64,000 nucleotides of DNA, taken from assembly GCA_038260305.1 (NCBI GenBank), contig JBBSNY010000007.1, forward strand, positions 86,291-150,290, read 5' to 3'. The notes beneath the pieces are model-generated. The model had not been told where the DNA came from. It did not search any database and worked only from the letters and a program-made list of their open reading frames with translations. Shown one piece after another: positions 41,653-49,569 of the stretch (position 1 is its first letter; every line of letters begins with the position of its first letter). Made by a program: the position numbers and the translations under genes. The stretch comes from CADCVQ01 sp038260305. GTDB lineage: Bacteria > Actinomycetota > Thermoleophilia > Solirubrobacterales > Solirubrobacteraceae.

Positions 41653-43259
41653 CCGGCCTCAGCCGCCGGCTTCGTCCGACGCCGTCCCGAGGCGAACAGC
41701 GACGCGCCGAGGACGAGCGCGGCGCCGGTCAGCGCCGGCATCTCCCAGTCCCAGTCCACGCACGCATGCACGAGCCAGACGACGAAGGCCGCGCCGACCG
41801 CCGCGGCCTGCGAGCGGCGCAGAACCGCGCGGCCGCCGACGGCGCGCACGAGCGCGACACCGACCGCGGTGAAGAACGCGAGCAGCAAGGCGAGGCCGAC
41901 GAGCCCGAGCTCGCTCAGCGTCTGCAGCGGCAACGAGTGCGCGTCGCGAACCTTGTCCTCGACACGCCGCGTGCGCATGAAGCGCACCTCATAGGAACCG
42001 GCTCCCTCGCCGATCAGGGGCTGCGCCCTGAAGCCATCGAGCGCGACGCGGTACGTCTCGCCGTGCGAGCTCTTCGTCGTGAACAGCCGCCCAGTGCCCT
42101 CCTCGGGCAGCGTCGCGGGAGACAGGAAGTCGTCCCACTGGCGGGAGATCCGCTCCGAGATGTCGTTCGCCGCCGCGCTCGTGACGCGCTCGTCGTGACC
42201 GTTGCGGACGACCAAGCCGATGAGCGGCAACGCGACAACAAGTGCGCCCGCGAGGATGAGCGCCCGTCGCCCGGCACGCCGCGCAGCCGCGCGCGTCGCC
42301 GCCGAGACGGCCGCCTCGGCGATCATGGCCTGCGCCGCCGCCGCCACGAAGACGATGACGAGCAGGGCGATGGTGTAGCCGTTGTCCTTGCGAGCGGGCA
42401 GTCCGGCATCGCCCACGATCGCGTATGCGGCGTCGCCTGCGTGCAGCAGCGAAGGCAGGACGATGCCGGCGGCGACGGCGCTGCCGACGACGGTGAGCGT
42501 CGCGAGCAGCGTCCCGCGGTGGCGCGACAGCACGATCAGCGCCGCGACCGCGACGAGGAACGCGAGCCAGGCGCCGCGCGACAGCGACAGGTACATCGTC
42601 ACGAGCAGGACGACGGCGGCCGCGGCGGCGACGGCGCGTAGGACGCGTGCCGCGCGCGGGTCGGCCGCAAGGCCGATCGCGAGCACGCCGCCGATCGTCG
42701 CGAGCGCGCCGAACGCGTTCCAGTAGCCGAGCGGGTAGCTCAGGCGGCTGTCGACGAGGCCGGGCACGACCGGGTCCGCCGGCACGAGATCCGGCTGCAC
42801 GTGGCTCAGCAGCCCCGCCCCGCAGACGACGACGATGACGCCGAGCACCGTCCACACGAGCACCGCGGCGCTGCGCGGGCCGTCGGCGACGAGCAGGCCG
42901 AGGGCGAACAGCGCGAGGTAGAGCATCGTGCGCTGCGCGTCGAGCAGCGGCACGTCGGGCACGAGCGACCAGCCGGCGGACAGCGCGCTCCAGGCAGCGA
43001 AGCCCGCGAGCGCGGCCAGCGCCACGAGCGAGCGCGCGGGCAGCCCGGCGTTCGGCGCGCGCACGAGCACCAGCAGGCCGAGGCCGATGTATGCGGCGCC
43101 GCCGGCCGCGGCCGTCGCCGCGGGGAAATAGCCGCCGTTGGCAAACGCCAGCGCCACGAGGACGACCGCGATCAGCGCGATCGCCGCGAGCTGCGGCCAG
43201 TCGCCGACGAGCGCGCGCGACGACGGCCCCGGCTCGCTGGCTACCGTCTGCGTATGCAT
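41649..43259 (-). CDS. O-antigen ligase/polymerase family membrane protein
   Basis: The 536-residue protein has about 12 helices and the Wzy_C/O-antigen-ligase layout. The large external loop (residues about 390-460) contains GETYRVALDGFRAQPLIGEGAGSYEVRFMRTRRVEDKVRDAHSLPLQTLSELGLVGL, where the H-S-L-P...LGL block is the family signature. LGYWNAFGALATIGGVLAIG is the conserved N-terminal half segment. ATG 43259 with a TACAGT box 10 bases upstream sets the start. Coupled to the GT4 by ATGA overlap, it likely polymerises or ligates the product of that pathway. Confidence 0.87.
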   Translation of the reverse strand: MHTQTVASEPGPSSRALVGDWPQLAAIALIAVVLVALAFANGGYFPAATAAAGGAAYIGLGLLVLVRAPNAGLPARSLVALAALAGFAAWSALSAGWSLVPDVPLLDAQRTMLYLALFALGLLVADGPRSAAVLVWTVLGVIVVVCGAGLLSHVQPDLVPADPVVPGLVDSRLSYPLGYWNAFGALATIGGVLAIGLAADPRAARVLRAVAAAAAVVLLVTMYLSLSRGAWLAFLVAVAALIVLSRHRGTLLATLTVVGSAVAAGIVLPSLLHAGDAAYAIVGDAGLPARKDNGYTIALLVIVFVAAAAQAMIAEAAVSAATRAAARRAGRRALILAGALVVALPLIGLVVRNGHDERVTSAAANDISERISRQWDDFLSPATLPEEGTGRLFTTKSSHGETYRVALDGFRAQPLIGEGAGSYEVRFMRTRRVEDKVRDAHSLPLQTLSELGLVGLALLLAFFTAVGVALVRAVGGRAVLRRSQAAAVGAAFVVWLVHACVDWDWEMPALTGAALVLGASLFASGRRRTKPAAEAG

Positions 43260-43269
43260 GGCAGCGCCG

Positions 43270-43275
43270 ACTGTA
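43270..43275 (-). promoter_or_regulatory. -10 box TACAGT for the ligase-GT4 operon
   Basis: TACAGT ends 10 bases before ATG 43259. Confidence 0.35.
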
Positions 43276-43335
43276 GACGCTGTGCCCGAACCGCCCGCCC
43301 GCCGCAACCGTCGCCACTCGTGGAGACTGGACCCC

Positions 43336-43761
43336 ATGCCTGACCTGACCGCCACCCGCATCGCGAGCATCGCCCTCGCGGCAACCTGCGTGGCGCTGGG
43401 CGGCTACCTCGCGCTCGCGCAGCGCAGTGAGCGCACCCTGGCGCGCGCGCAGGATGAGCTCGCGGCCGCGCGGCCCGCCGACGCGCTCACCCGGCTGCAC
43501 GGTCTCAGCGGCCAGGCCGCCGGCCGCGCCGACGCCGTCCGCGCCGTCGCGCACATCGCCGATGGCCGCTACGACGAGGCCCACGACGAGCTGCGCGCGG
43601 CGCTGCAGCGCGATCCGAACAACTGGCAGCTGCGGCGCGACAACGCGATCGTGCTGCTGGCGCTCGGCAGGCGTGGCGCCGCACGGCGCGCGCTGGAGCG
43701 CGCGCTGGAGCTGAACCCGCGGATGGCGCTACCGCCCGGCTTCGTCGCCGGATCCGGGTAG
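43336..43761 (+). CDS. Membrane-anchored TPR protein
   Basis: This 141-residue protein has one N-terminal helix (IASIALAATCVALGGYLALA) and then tetratricopeptide repeats (ARPADALTRLHGL, GRYDEAHDELRAALQRDPNNWQLRRDNAIVLLALGRRGAARRALERALELNP). TPR modules mediate protein contacts; here it faces outward. GGAG before ATG 43336 supports the start. It is divergent from the O-antigen-ligase-like gene, so it may be a scaffold for polysaccharide assembly (inference). Confidence 0.8.
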   Translation: MPDLTATRIASIALAATCVALGGYLALAQRSERTLARAQDELAAARPADALTRLHGLSGQAAGRADAVRAVAHIADGRYDEAHDELRAALQRDPNNWQLRRDNAIVLLALGRRGAARRALERALELNPRMALPPGFVAGSG

Positions 43762-43858
43762 GCGCAGGCATTCCCGCTCCTTGCGCTGGACGCTCGCGAG
43801 TCGATCGGACATGCGTCCAGGGCGCCTTGCGAGTGCGCTACAAACCAGCTTCGTGTTC

Positions 43859-44305
43859 ATGCGCAGGATCTCCCGAACCCTGAGGCCCGCGCTGGTGGCC
43901 GCCGCACTCGCCGCCGCGTGCGCGTGCGCGTGCGCCGGTCCGGCGAGCGCCGCCTCGCCGGTTTCCGACCAATATCTGTCGGCGCCCGCGCCCGTCGCGC
44001 TGGCCAAACCCAAGCCCGGAGCGACGACCTCGCCGACGGCCTCGACGCCCGGCGCCGTGCCGCAGGCGACCGCCAACCCGTCGGGTTCCGAGGCGGCGAG
44101 TGGCGCCCCCGCGACGACCGGCAAGACCGTCAAGCCGGTCACCGTGACAGCGGTCGCGACCGCCGGCAGGCCCGTCGCGGATCGTCCGCTTGCCGCGACG
44201 TCCGCCGATCTGCCGCTGGTTCCGATCGTGGCGCTCGGCCTGCTCGCGATCGGCTTCGCGGTCGCCGCCGCGAGCCGCGCGCGGGCCCGCACCACGACGC
44301 CCTGA
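43859..44305 (+). CDS. Secreted/anchored low-complexity protein
   Basis: The 148-residue protein has a signal peptide (LRPALVAAALAAACACACAGPASAA), a central region rich in Ala, Pro, Thr and Val, and a C-terminal membrane helix (LPLVPIVALGLLAIGFAVAAA) followed by an Arg-rich tail. This resembles a sortase-like or simple membrane-anchored surface protein, but no LPxTG is present. No enzymatic motif. It lies 122 bases upstream of the zinc-finger membrane protein. Confidence 0.6.
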   Translation: MRRISRTLRPALVAAALAAACACACAGPASAASPVSDQYLSAPAPVALAKPKPGATTSPTASTPGAVPQATANPSGSEAASGAPATTGKTVKPVTVTAVATAGRPVADRPLAATSADLPLVPIVALGLLAIGFAVAAASRARARTTTP

Positions 44306-44414
44306 TCGGCTCCCGACGGCCGCCTGCCGCCAAATCGGAGCGAGCGGCGTCGCAATCGGCCGTGCATCCGCTCGCACCAGCTGTTTCCTGCTGTCGGCAA
44401 GGCCCGGCTGGCGG

Positions 44415-44420
44415 TAGCCT
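44415..44420 (+). promoter_or_regulatory. -10 box TAGCCT for the zinc-finger membrane protein
   Basis: TAGCCT ends 7 bases before ATG 44428. Confidence 0.4.
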
Positions 44421-44427
44421 GGGTGCG

Positions 44428-45891
44428 ATGGCAACAGCCGTGACACCCGTCGGCGTGCGCGACGGCGATCCGGATGCGCTCGCAGGGCTATGCGATCGTC
44501 GCGGCCCCGCGGTGCTGGCCTACTGCGAGGTCGTCGCCGGGCGCGGGGACGCGGGCGCCGTGGCAGCGGCCGAGGCGTTCGGCAGCTTTCGCGCGGGCGT
44601 CGTTGCTGCGCCGGACCTCGCGCACCTCAATCCCGAGGCGCTGCTGATCAGCGCCACGCGCCATGCCGCGGCGCGCCACGCCGGGACCGACCTTCCGCCG
44701 GAGCACGCGCGCGTCCCGTCCCTGCTCGCCGCGCGCGCGGACCGCAGCATCACGTTGGCCGATCACGACTGGCTCGAGCAGCACCTCGCCGACTGCTGGA
44801 CGTGCCGGGCCCCGGTAGCGCGCTTCGAGGCCGCCGACCGCGCCTACCTCGACCCGCCCACGACGGCGCTGGACCCCACGGTCAAGGCGGCGATGGTCGC
44901 CGCGCTGACCGCCGCGGCGCCGATCCTCGGCGCCGTCCCGGACGTCCCGGGCGACGGTGCCTACGCCGGCGGGGAGCCCGGGGCCGCCGCGACGAACGGC
45001 AGCCTCCCCCACGAGCCGCATGGGCCGCCGGCGCCCGAAGGCTATGTCGAACAGCCGACCTCCGCCTACCTGATCGGCGTCGACGACGTCGACCTCGTCG
45101 GCATGCCGCTGGACGACGAGGCCGCGGCCCCGCAGCCGGAGCGCACGACCGCGCGCAGCCGCAGCCTGTCACGCCGCCCGCGCTCCGAAGGCGCGCCCGG
45201 ACCCGACCGCCGCTCGCGCCGTGCCCGTGGAGCGCGGGCCGCGCCGACGGCGGAGGAGGCCGCAGCCGCCATGCCGACCGAGGAGCCGCAGGCCAGCGGC
45301 GGGACGAACCTCCCGCGCCCGCAGCGCGCCGCGTCGCCGTCGGCCTCGACGCGCGCGCGCCGCGACCGTCCGTTGCTGCGTCCTGGCGTCGTGCTGCCCG
45401 TCGCGCTCGTCATCCTCGCGATCGTCGTCGCGCTCGTCATCGCCGGCGTCTTCGGCGGCGGCGAGCCCGCATCGAACCCGCAGAGCTTCGCGCCGACGTC
45501 CAACGAGCCGACCGATACGAGGCCGGCGCAGGTCGTCGTCGTTCCCGGCGCCGCGACCGCGAGCGCCGCGGCCGTCGAGAAGGCAAAGGCCCGCGCCCGC
45601 GCACTCGCCGCCAAGAAGCAGGCCGGCGACGAGTCGACGACGAGCGCGACCGCGACGCCGACGGCGATCGCGCCGGCTCCCCCGCCGCCCGTCACCGCGT
45701 CCAAGCCGGCCGGCACGACGGCCGCCGCGACGCCGGCGGCGAAGACGAAGGACGGCGGCTCGTCGGGCACGAAGCCGAAGATCGATGCCAGCCAGGGCGC
45801 GACCGGCGCCGAGCAGCTGCCGCAGAAGAAGGACACGTCGTCGGTCCCGGACCTCGCTCCGGCGGACGAGCCGGCGACACCGCCGCAGTAG
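44428..45891 (+). CDS. Sigma-like/zinc-finger membrane protein (anti-sigma-factor-like)
   Basis: This 487-residue protein has four parts. Residues 8-90 resemble a degenerate ECF sigma region 2 (VRDGDPDALAGLCDRRGPAVLAYCEVVAGRGDAGAVAAAEAFGSFRAGVV). Residues 110-140 are an HxxxCxxC zinc-finger (WLEQHLADCWTCRAPV) of the anti-sigma type. A disordered charged linker leads to a single membrane helix (VVLPVALVILAIVVALVIAGVF) near residue 330. The last 130 residues are Ala/Pro/Lys-rich. The order suggests a membrane-bound regulator with its own sigma-like part. No partner sigma gene is adjacent. The stop overlaps the next GTG by one base (TAGTG), linking it to proline dehydrogenase. Confidence 0.65.
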   Translation: MATAVTPVGVRDGDPDALAGLCDRRGPAVLAYCEVVAGRGDAGAVAAAEAFGSFRAGVVAAPDLAHLNPEALLISATRHAAARHAGTDLPPEHARVPSLLAARADRSITLADHDWLEQHLADCWTCRAPVARFEAADRAYLDPPTTALDPTVKAAMVAALTAAAPILGAVPDVPGDGAYAGGEPGAAATNGSLPHEPHGPPAPEGYVEQPTSAYLIGVDDVDLVGMPLDDEAAAPQPERTTARSRSLSRRPRSEGAPGPDRRSRRARGARAAPTAEEAAAAMPTEEPQASGGTNLPRPQRAASPSASTRARRDRPLLRPGVVLPVALVILAIVVALVIAGVFGGGEPASNPQSFAPTSNEPTDTRPAQVVVVPGAATASAAAVEKAKARARALAAKKQAGDESTTSATATPTAIAPAPPPPVTASKPAGTTAAATPAAKTKDGGSSGTKPKIDASQGATGAEQLPQKKDTSSVPDLAPADEPATPPQ

Positions 45892-47234
45892 TGCCCGCCC
45901 AGCTCGAGCGCGAGATCCAACGCGTCGGCCTCGAGCTCTCCCACGCGTTCCCGTCGCGCCGCGGACATCCGATCAAGGCCCTCGACGAGCGCGCGATGGA
46001 CCTCGCCTCGCGCGACGAGGAGTTGCGCGCGGCGCTTTTTCGGTTCGTCGACGTCGTGCCCGCGTGCCGTTCGCTCGACGACCTCGCGACCCACCTGACG
46101 GGCTTCCTCGACGAGGTCGACGACCAGCCACACTCGCTGAGCGCTGCGATGAAGATCGCCAACACGAAGGCCGGCCGGGCCGCGCTCGGCGCCGCCGGCG
46201 CCGCCGGCGTCAAGCACATGGCGCACCGCTTCATCGTCGGCTCCGATCCCGCTGACGCGCTGTCGACGCTCAGGGGTCTGTGGCGCGACGGCATCGCCAG
46301 CTCCGTCGACCTGCTCGGCGAGGCGACGGTCACCGCCGCCGAGGCCGACCGCTACGCCGCCCGCTGCGCCGCCGCACTCGACACGCTCGCGCCGGCGTAT
46401 GCGCGCCTCGACGAGCGGCCGCGGCTGGAGGCTGACTCGGCCGGGCCGCTCCCGCGCGCAAACCTCTCCGTCAAGGTCTCCGCGCTGACGCCGCTGCTGC
46501 GCCCCGAGGCGCCCGAGCGCGGCAAGCGCGACGCCGCGCCGCGCCTGCGCGGGCTGCTGCGCCGCGCCGCGCGCCTCGGCGCCCATCTGCACATCGACAT
46601 GGAGTCGCTGGACTCGCGCGAGGCCGTCCTGGAGCTCGTGCTCGAGTTGCTGGCCGAGCCCGAGTTCGCCGCCGCGCCGAGCGCCGGGATCGTGCTGCAA
46701 GCGTACCTGCGCGACTCCCCCGAAACGCTCGATCGGGTCCTGGAATGGGCGCAGGCGACGCCGCGCGAGGGCGTCCCGCTCGTCGTGCGGCTCGTGAAGG
46801 GCGCCTACTGGGACCACGAGGTCGTCGAGGCCCGCCAGCACGGCTGGAGCGTGCCGGTCTTCGAGCGCAAGGCCGAATGCGACGCGAACTTCGAGCTCCT
46901 CACGCGCCGGCTGCTCGAGGCGCGGCCGCTGCTGCGCGTCGCGATCGCCTCGCACAACCTGCGCTCGGTGTCGCACGCGATCGCCTGCAACCGGCTGCTC
47001 GGCGGCGAGGACGCAGACCTCGAGCTGCAGGTCCTGCGCGGCCTCGGCGACGACCTCGGCCACGCGCTCGCCGCCGGCGGGCTGCGCGTGCGCGCCTACT
47101 GCCCGGTCGGCGACCTCGTCGCCGGGATGGCCTACCTCGTCCGGCGCCTGCTCGAGAACACCGCAAACGAGAGCTTCCTCGCCGATCAGGCGCACGGCGT
47201 GCCGCTCGAGCAGCTCCTGGCGCCGCCGGCATGA
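45891..47234 (+). CDS. putB: Proline dehydrogenase
   Basis: This 447-residue FAD enzyme oxidises proline to delta-1-pyrroline-5-carboxylate, the first step of proline catabolism. The TIM-barrel motifs are present: ANLSVKVSALTPLL, LHIDMESLDSREAVLELV, GIVLQAYLRDSPETLDRV, LVVRLVKGAYWDHEVVEARQHGW and VAIASHNLRSVSHAI, ending with RAYCPVGDLVAGMAYLVRRLLENTANESFL. The N-terminal 150 residues form the arm seen in PutA-type enzymes. GTG 45891 overlaps the preceding stop. It is coupled through a micro-ORF to P5C dehydrogenase, so the two steps are encoded as separate enzymes of one operon. Confidence 0.94.
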   Translation: MPAQLEREIQRVGLELSHAFPSRRGHPIKALDERAMDLASRDEELRAALFRFVDVVPACRSLDDLATHLTGFLDEVDDQPHSLSAAMKIANTKAGRAALGAAGAAGVKHMAHRFIVGSDPADALSTLRGLWRDGIASSVDLLGEATVTAAEADRYAARCAAALDTLAPAYARLDERPRLEADSAGPLPRANLSVKVSALTPLLRPEAPERGKRDAAPRLRGLLRRAARLGAHLHIDMESLDSREAVLELVLELLAEPEFAAAPSAGIVLQAYLRDSPETLDRVLEWAQATPREGVPLVVRLVKGAYWDHEVVEARQHGWSVPVFERKAECDANFELLTRRLLEARPLLRVAIASHNLRSVSHAIACNRLLGGEDADLELQVLRGLGDDLGHALAAGGLRVRAYCPVGDLVAGMAYLVRRLLENTANESFLADQAHGVPLEQLLAPPA

Positions 47235-47344
47235 CCGCGTCCGCCCACCGCGCGCCGGCGCGCACCGCGCCACGCCCCGATGCGCCCGTGGCCGACGATC
47301 CGGTCGCCGCTGCCCACCGCGCGCCGGCGCGCACCGCGCGATGA
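47231..47344 (+). CDS. 37-residue micro-ORF between putB and putA-like genes, with internal repeat
   Basis: ATG 47231 overlaps the proline dehydrogenase stop as ATGA, and the micro-ORF's TGA (47342-47344) overlaps the next ATG (47341) as ATGA. The 37-residue peptide contains AHRAPARTA twice, encoded by a 28-bp exact direct repeat. Nothing like it is known to me. It may be a translational relay or a short peptide. Confidence 0.5.
   Translation: MTASAHRAPARTAPRPDAPVADDPVAAAHRAPARTAR
47243..47339. repeat. 28-bp perfect direct repeat inside the put micro-ORF
   Basis: Identical 28-bp copies at 47243-47270 and 47312-47339 are offset by 69 bp, exactly 23 codons, so the reading frame is kept. Each copy has a GC-rich palindromic core around CGCGCCGGCGCG. 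It could be a recombination or structural element. Confidence 0.75.
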
Positions 47345-48900
47345 GCCTCGCGCCGTTCACGAACGAGCCGGTGCTCGAGCTGCGGCGCGCCGCCCAGCGG
47401 GCGACGCTCACCACCGCGCTCGGCGAGCTGGACCTGCCGCTGCGTGTCGGAGTCTGGATCGGCGACGAGCGCCGTGACGGCGACGAGCTCGTCTCGACCG
47501 ACCCGGGCCGGCCCGAGCGCGTCGTCGCGCGCGCGGCGAGCGCGACGGCCGACGAGGCCGCGACGGCCGTCGCCGCCGCGCACGCGGCCTTCGGGGCGTG
47601 GGCGGCGACCCCGGCGTCCGAGCGCGCGGCCGCCCTGCTGCGCGCCGCGGACTGGATGCGCACGCGCCGGCCCGCGCTCGCGGCGCTCGCCGTCCGCGAG
47701 TGCGCGAAGCCGTGGCCCGAGGCCGACGCCGACGTCTGCGAGGCGATCGACTTCCTCGAGTTCTACGCCCGCGGCGCGATCGACCTGGCGCGGGGCGCGC
47801 CGCTGCTGCAGATGCCGGGCGAGCGCAACGACCTGCGCTACGCGCCGCGCGGTGTCTGCGCCGTCATCGCACCGTGGAACTTCCCGCTCGCGATCCCGAT
47901 GGGCATGGCCGCGGCGGCGCTGGCGACCGGCAACAGCGTCGTGTTGAAGCCCGCCGAGCAGTCGCCCGGCTGCGGCCTGCGCGTCGTGCAGGCACTGCGC
48001 GCGGGCGGCGTGCCGGCCGGCGCGATCGCGCTCTTGCCCGGCGCGGGCGACGCCGGCGCCGCGCTCGCGCGCCATCCGGACGTCGCGACGATCGCGTTCA
48101 CCGGCTCGGGGCCCGTCGGCCTCGAGCTGCTGCGCACGGCGGCGGACCTCACGCCTGGCGCGCGCGGGCTCAAGCGCGTCGTGGCGGAGATGGGCGGCAA
48201 GAACTGCATCGTCGTCGACGCGGACGCCGATCTCGACGAGGCCGTGCCGGCGATCCTCGAGTCCGCCTTCGGCTTCGCCGGTCAGAAGTGCTCGGCGGCG
48301 TCGCGGCTGCTCGTCCACGAGGCCGTCCACGAACTCCTCGTCGAGCGCCTCGCGGGGGCGCTGCACGGCCTGCAGGTCGGCCCCGCCGAGGACTTCGCGA
48401 CCGACGTGCCCGCGGTCATCGAGCGCGCCGCCCAGGAGCGTGTCCGCGACTACGCACTGCGGGCGGCCGACGAGGGGCTTCTCATCAGCGGCGCCGACCC
48501 GCTGCCGGCGAGCGGCTGGTACTGCGAGCCCGCCCTCGCCACCCGCCTACCGCAGGACTCAACGGTCCTGCGCGACGAGATCTTCGGCCCGCTGCTCGCG
48601 ATCGAGACGGTGCGCGACGTCGAGCAGGCCTGCGACCGCATCGACGCGTTGCCCGTCGCGCTGACGGGCGGCCTGTTCGCCCGCAACCCGCGCACCGTGC
48701 AGCGCTTCGTCGCACGTTCGCCGGTCGGCAACCTCTACGTCAACCGCACGACAACCGGCGCCATGGTCGGACGACAGCCGTTCGGCGGCAACCGCCTGTC
48801 GGGCACCGGGACGAAGGCCGGCGGCAGCGACTACCTGCTGCATTTCGTCGAGCCGCGCGTCGTGACGGAGAACACGCTGCGTCACGGCCTCGTGGTCTAG
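47341..48900 (+). CDS. 1-pyrroline-5-carboxylate dehydrogenase (aldehyde dehydrogenase family)
   Basis: This 519-residue NAD(P)-dependent enzyme oxidises glutamate semialdehyde to glutamate, the second step of proline use. The N-terminus (FTNEPVLELRRAAQRATLTTALGEL) is typical of P5C dehydrogenases. APWNFPLAIPMGMAAAALATGNSVVLKPAEQSP is the cofactor fold, AFTGSGPVGLEL the glycine loop, VAEMGGKNCIVV the general-base region, and FGFAGQKCSAASR carries the catalytic Cys. NLYVNRTTTGAMVGRQPFGGNRLSGTGTKAGG is the conserved end. The start is fixed by the ATGA overlap with the micro-ORF. Confidence 0.95.
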   Translation: MSLAPFTNEPVLELRRAAQRATLTTALGELDLPLRVGVWIGDERRDGDELVSTDPGRPERVVARAASATADEAATAVAAAHAAFGAWAATPASERAAALLRAADWMRTRRPALAALAVRECAKPWPEADADVCEAIDFLEFYARGAIDLARGAPLLQMPGERNDLRYAPRGVCAVIAPWNFPLAIPMGMAAAALATGNSVVLKPAEQSPGCGLRVVQALRAGGVPAGAIALLPGAGDAGAALARHPDVATIAFTGSGPVGLELLRTAADLTPGARGLKRVVAEMGGKNCIVVDADADLDEAVPAILESAFGFAGQKCSAASRLLVHEAVHELLVERLAGALHGLQVGPAEDFATDVPAVIERAAQERVRDYALRAADEGLLISGADPLPASGWYCEPALATRLPQDSTVLRDEIFGPLLAIETVRDVEQACDRIDALPVALTGGLFARNPRTVQRFVARSPVGNLYVNRTTTGAMVGRQPFGGNRLSGTGTKAGGSDYLLHFVEPRVVTENTLRHGLVV

Positions 48901-48965
48901 AGCGCTCCGGGAAGCCACCGCGCGCGAGCATGGCGCGCGTTCCGGCGCCCGGTGTGACGAGCTCG

Positions 48966-49526
48966 TTAAGCCTCCGCGCCGATCGCGCACATCGCGAGGA
49001 AGCGCTTGTGCAGCCGCGTCTCGCCCGCGAGCTCGGGGTGAAACGCGGCGACGAGCAGCGACCCCTGCTGCGCCGCGATCGGGTGCCCCTCGAGCGTCGC
49101 GAGGATCCCGACGCCGTCGCCGTGCCAGGAGATCCACGGCGCGCGGATGAAGACGGCGCGCAGCGGCGGGCCGTCGAGACCGGCGAGCTCGATGTCGGCC
49201 TCGAACGAGCGCACCTGGCGCCCGAACGCGTTGCGCCGCGCCTCGATGTCCATGATCTGCAGGTGCTCGCGGTCGAGCATGATGAGGCCGGCACACGTGC
49301 CGAGGATCGGCGTCCCGGCGCCCGCCAGCGCGCGCAGCGGCGCGGCGAGCCCCTCGCGCTCGATCCCGAGCGTCATCGTCGTCGACTCGCCGCCCGGCAG
49401 GACGAGCCCGTCGAGCCCGGCCAGATCGGCATGGACGCGGACCTCCCGGACATCCACGTCGAGCGAGCGCAGCATCCGCTTGTGCGCCGCGAATCCGCCC
49501 TGCAGTGCGAGCACCCCGATCAGCAC
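48966..49526 (-). CDS. pdxT: Pyridoxal 5'-phosphate synthase glutaminase subunit PdxT
   Basis: The 186-residue class I glutaminase supplies ammonia to PdxS for vitamin B6 synthesis. GVLALQGGFAAHKRML is the oxyanion region. The catalytic triad is complete: nucleophile Cys in ILGTCAGLIML, then His-Glu in AAFHPELAGETRLH. GLVLPGGESTTM is the family block. It follows pdxS by 43 bases on the same strand and is nearer to yebC in the conserved order pdxS-pdxT-yebC, though 27 kb of accessory genes intervene here. Confidence 0.96.
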   Translation of the reverse strand: MLIGVLALQGGFAAHKRMLRSLDVDVREVRVHADLAGLDGLVLPGGESTTMTLGIEREGLAAPLRALAGAGTPILGTCAGLIMLDREHLQIMDIEARRNAFGRQVRSFEADIELAGLDGPPLRAVFIRAPWISWHGDGVGILATLEGHPIAAQQGSLLVAAFHPELAGETRLHKRFLAMCAIGAEA

Positions 49527-49569
49527 GAGCGGTCCGCCTCGCGGATCCGCACCGGGCAGCCCATGGTGC

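Noticed and set aside
45066..47663. 865-codon minus-strand frame opposite proline dehydrogenase
   Set aside because: Shadow of two well-supported plus-strand genes; no recognisable domain.
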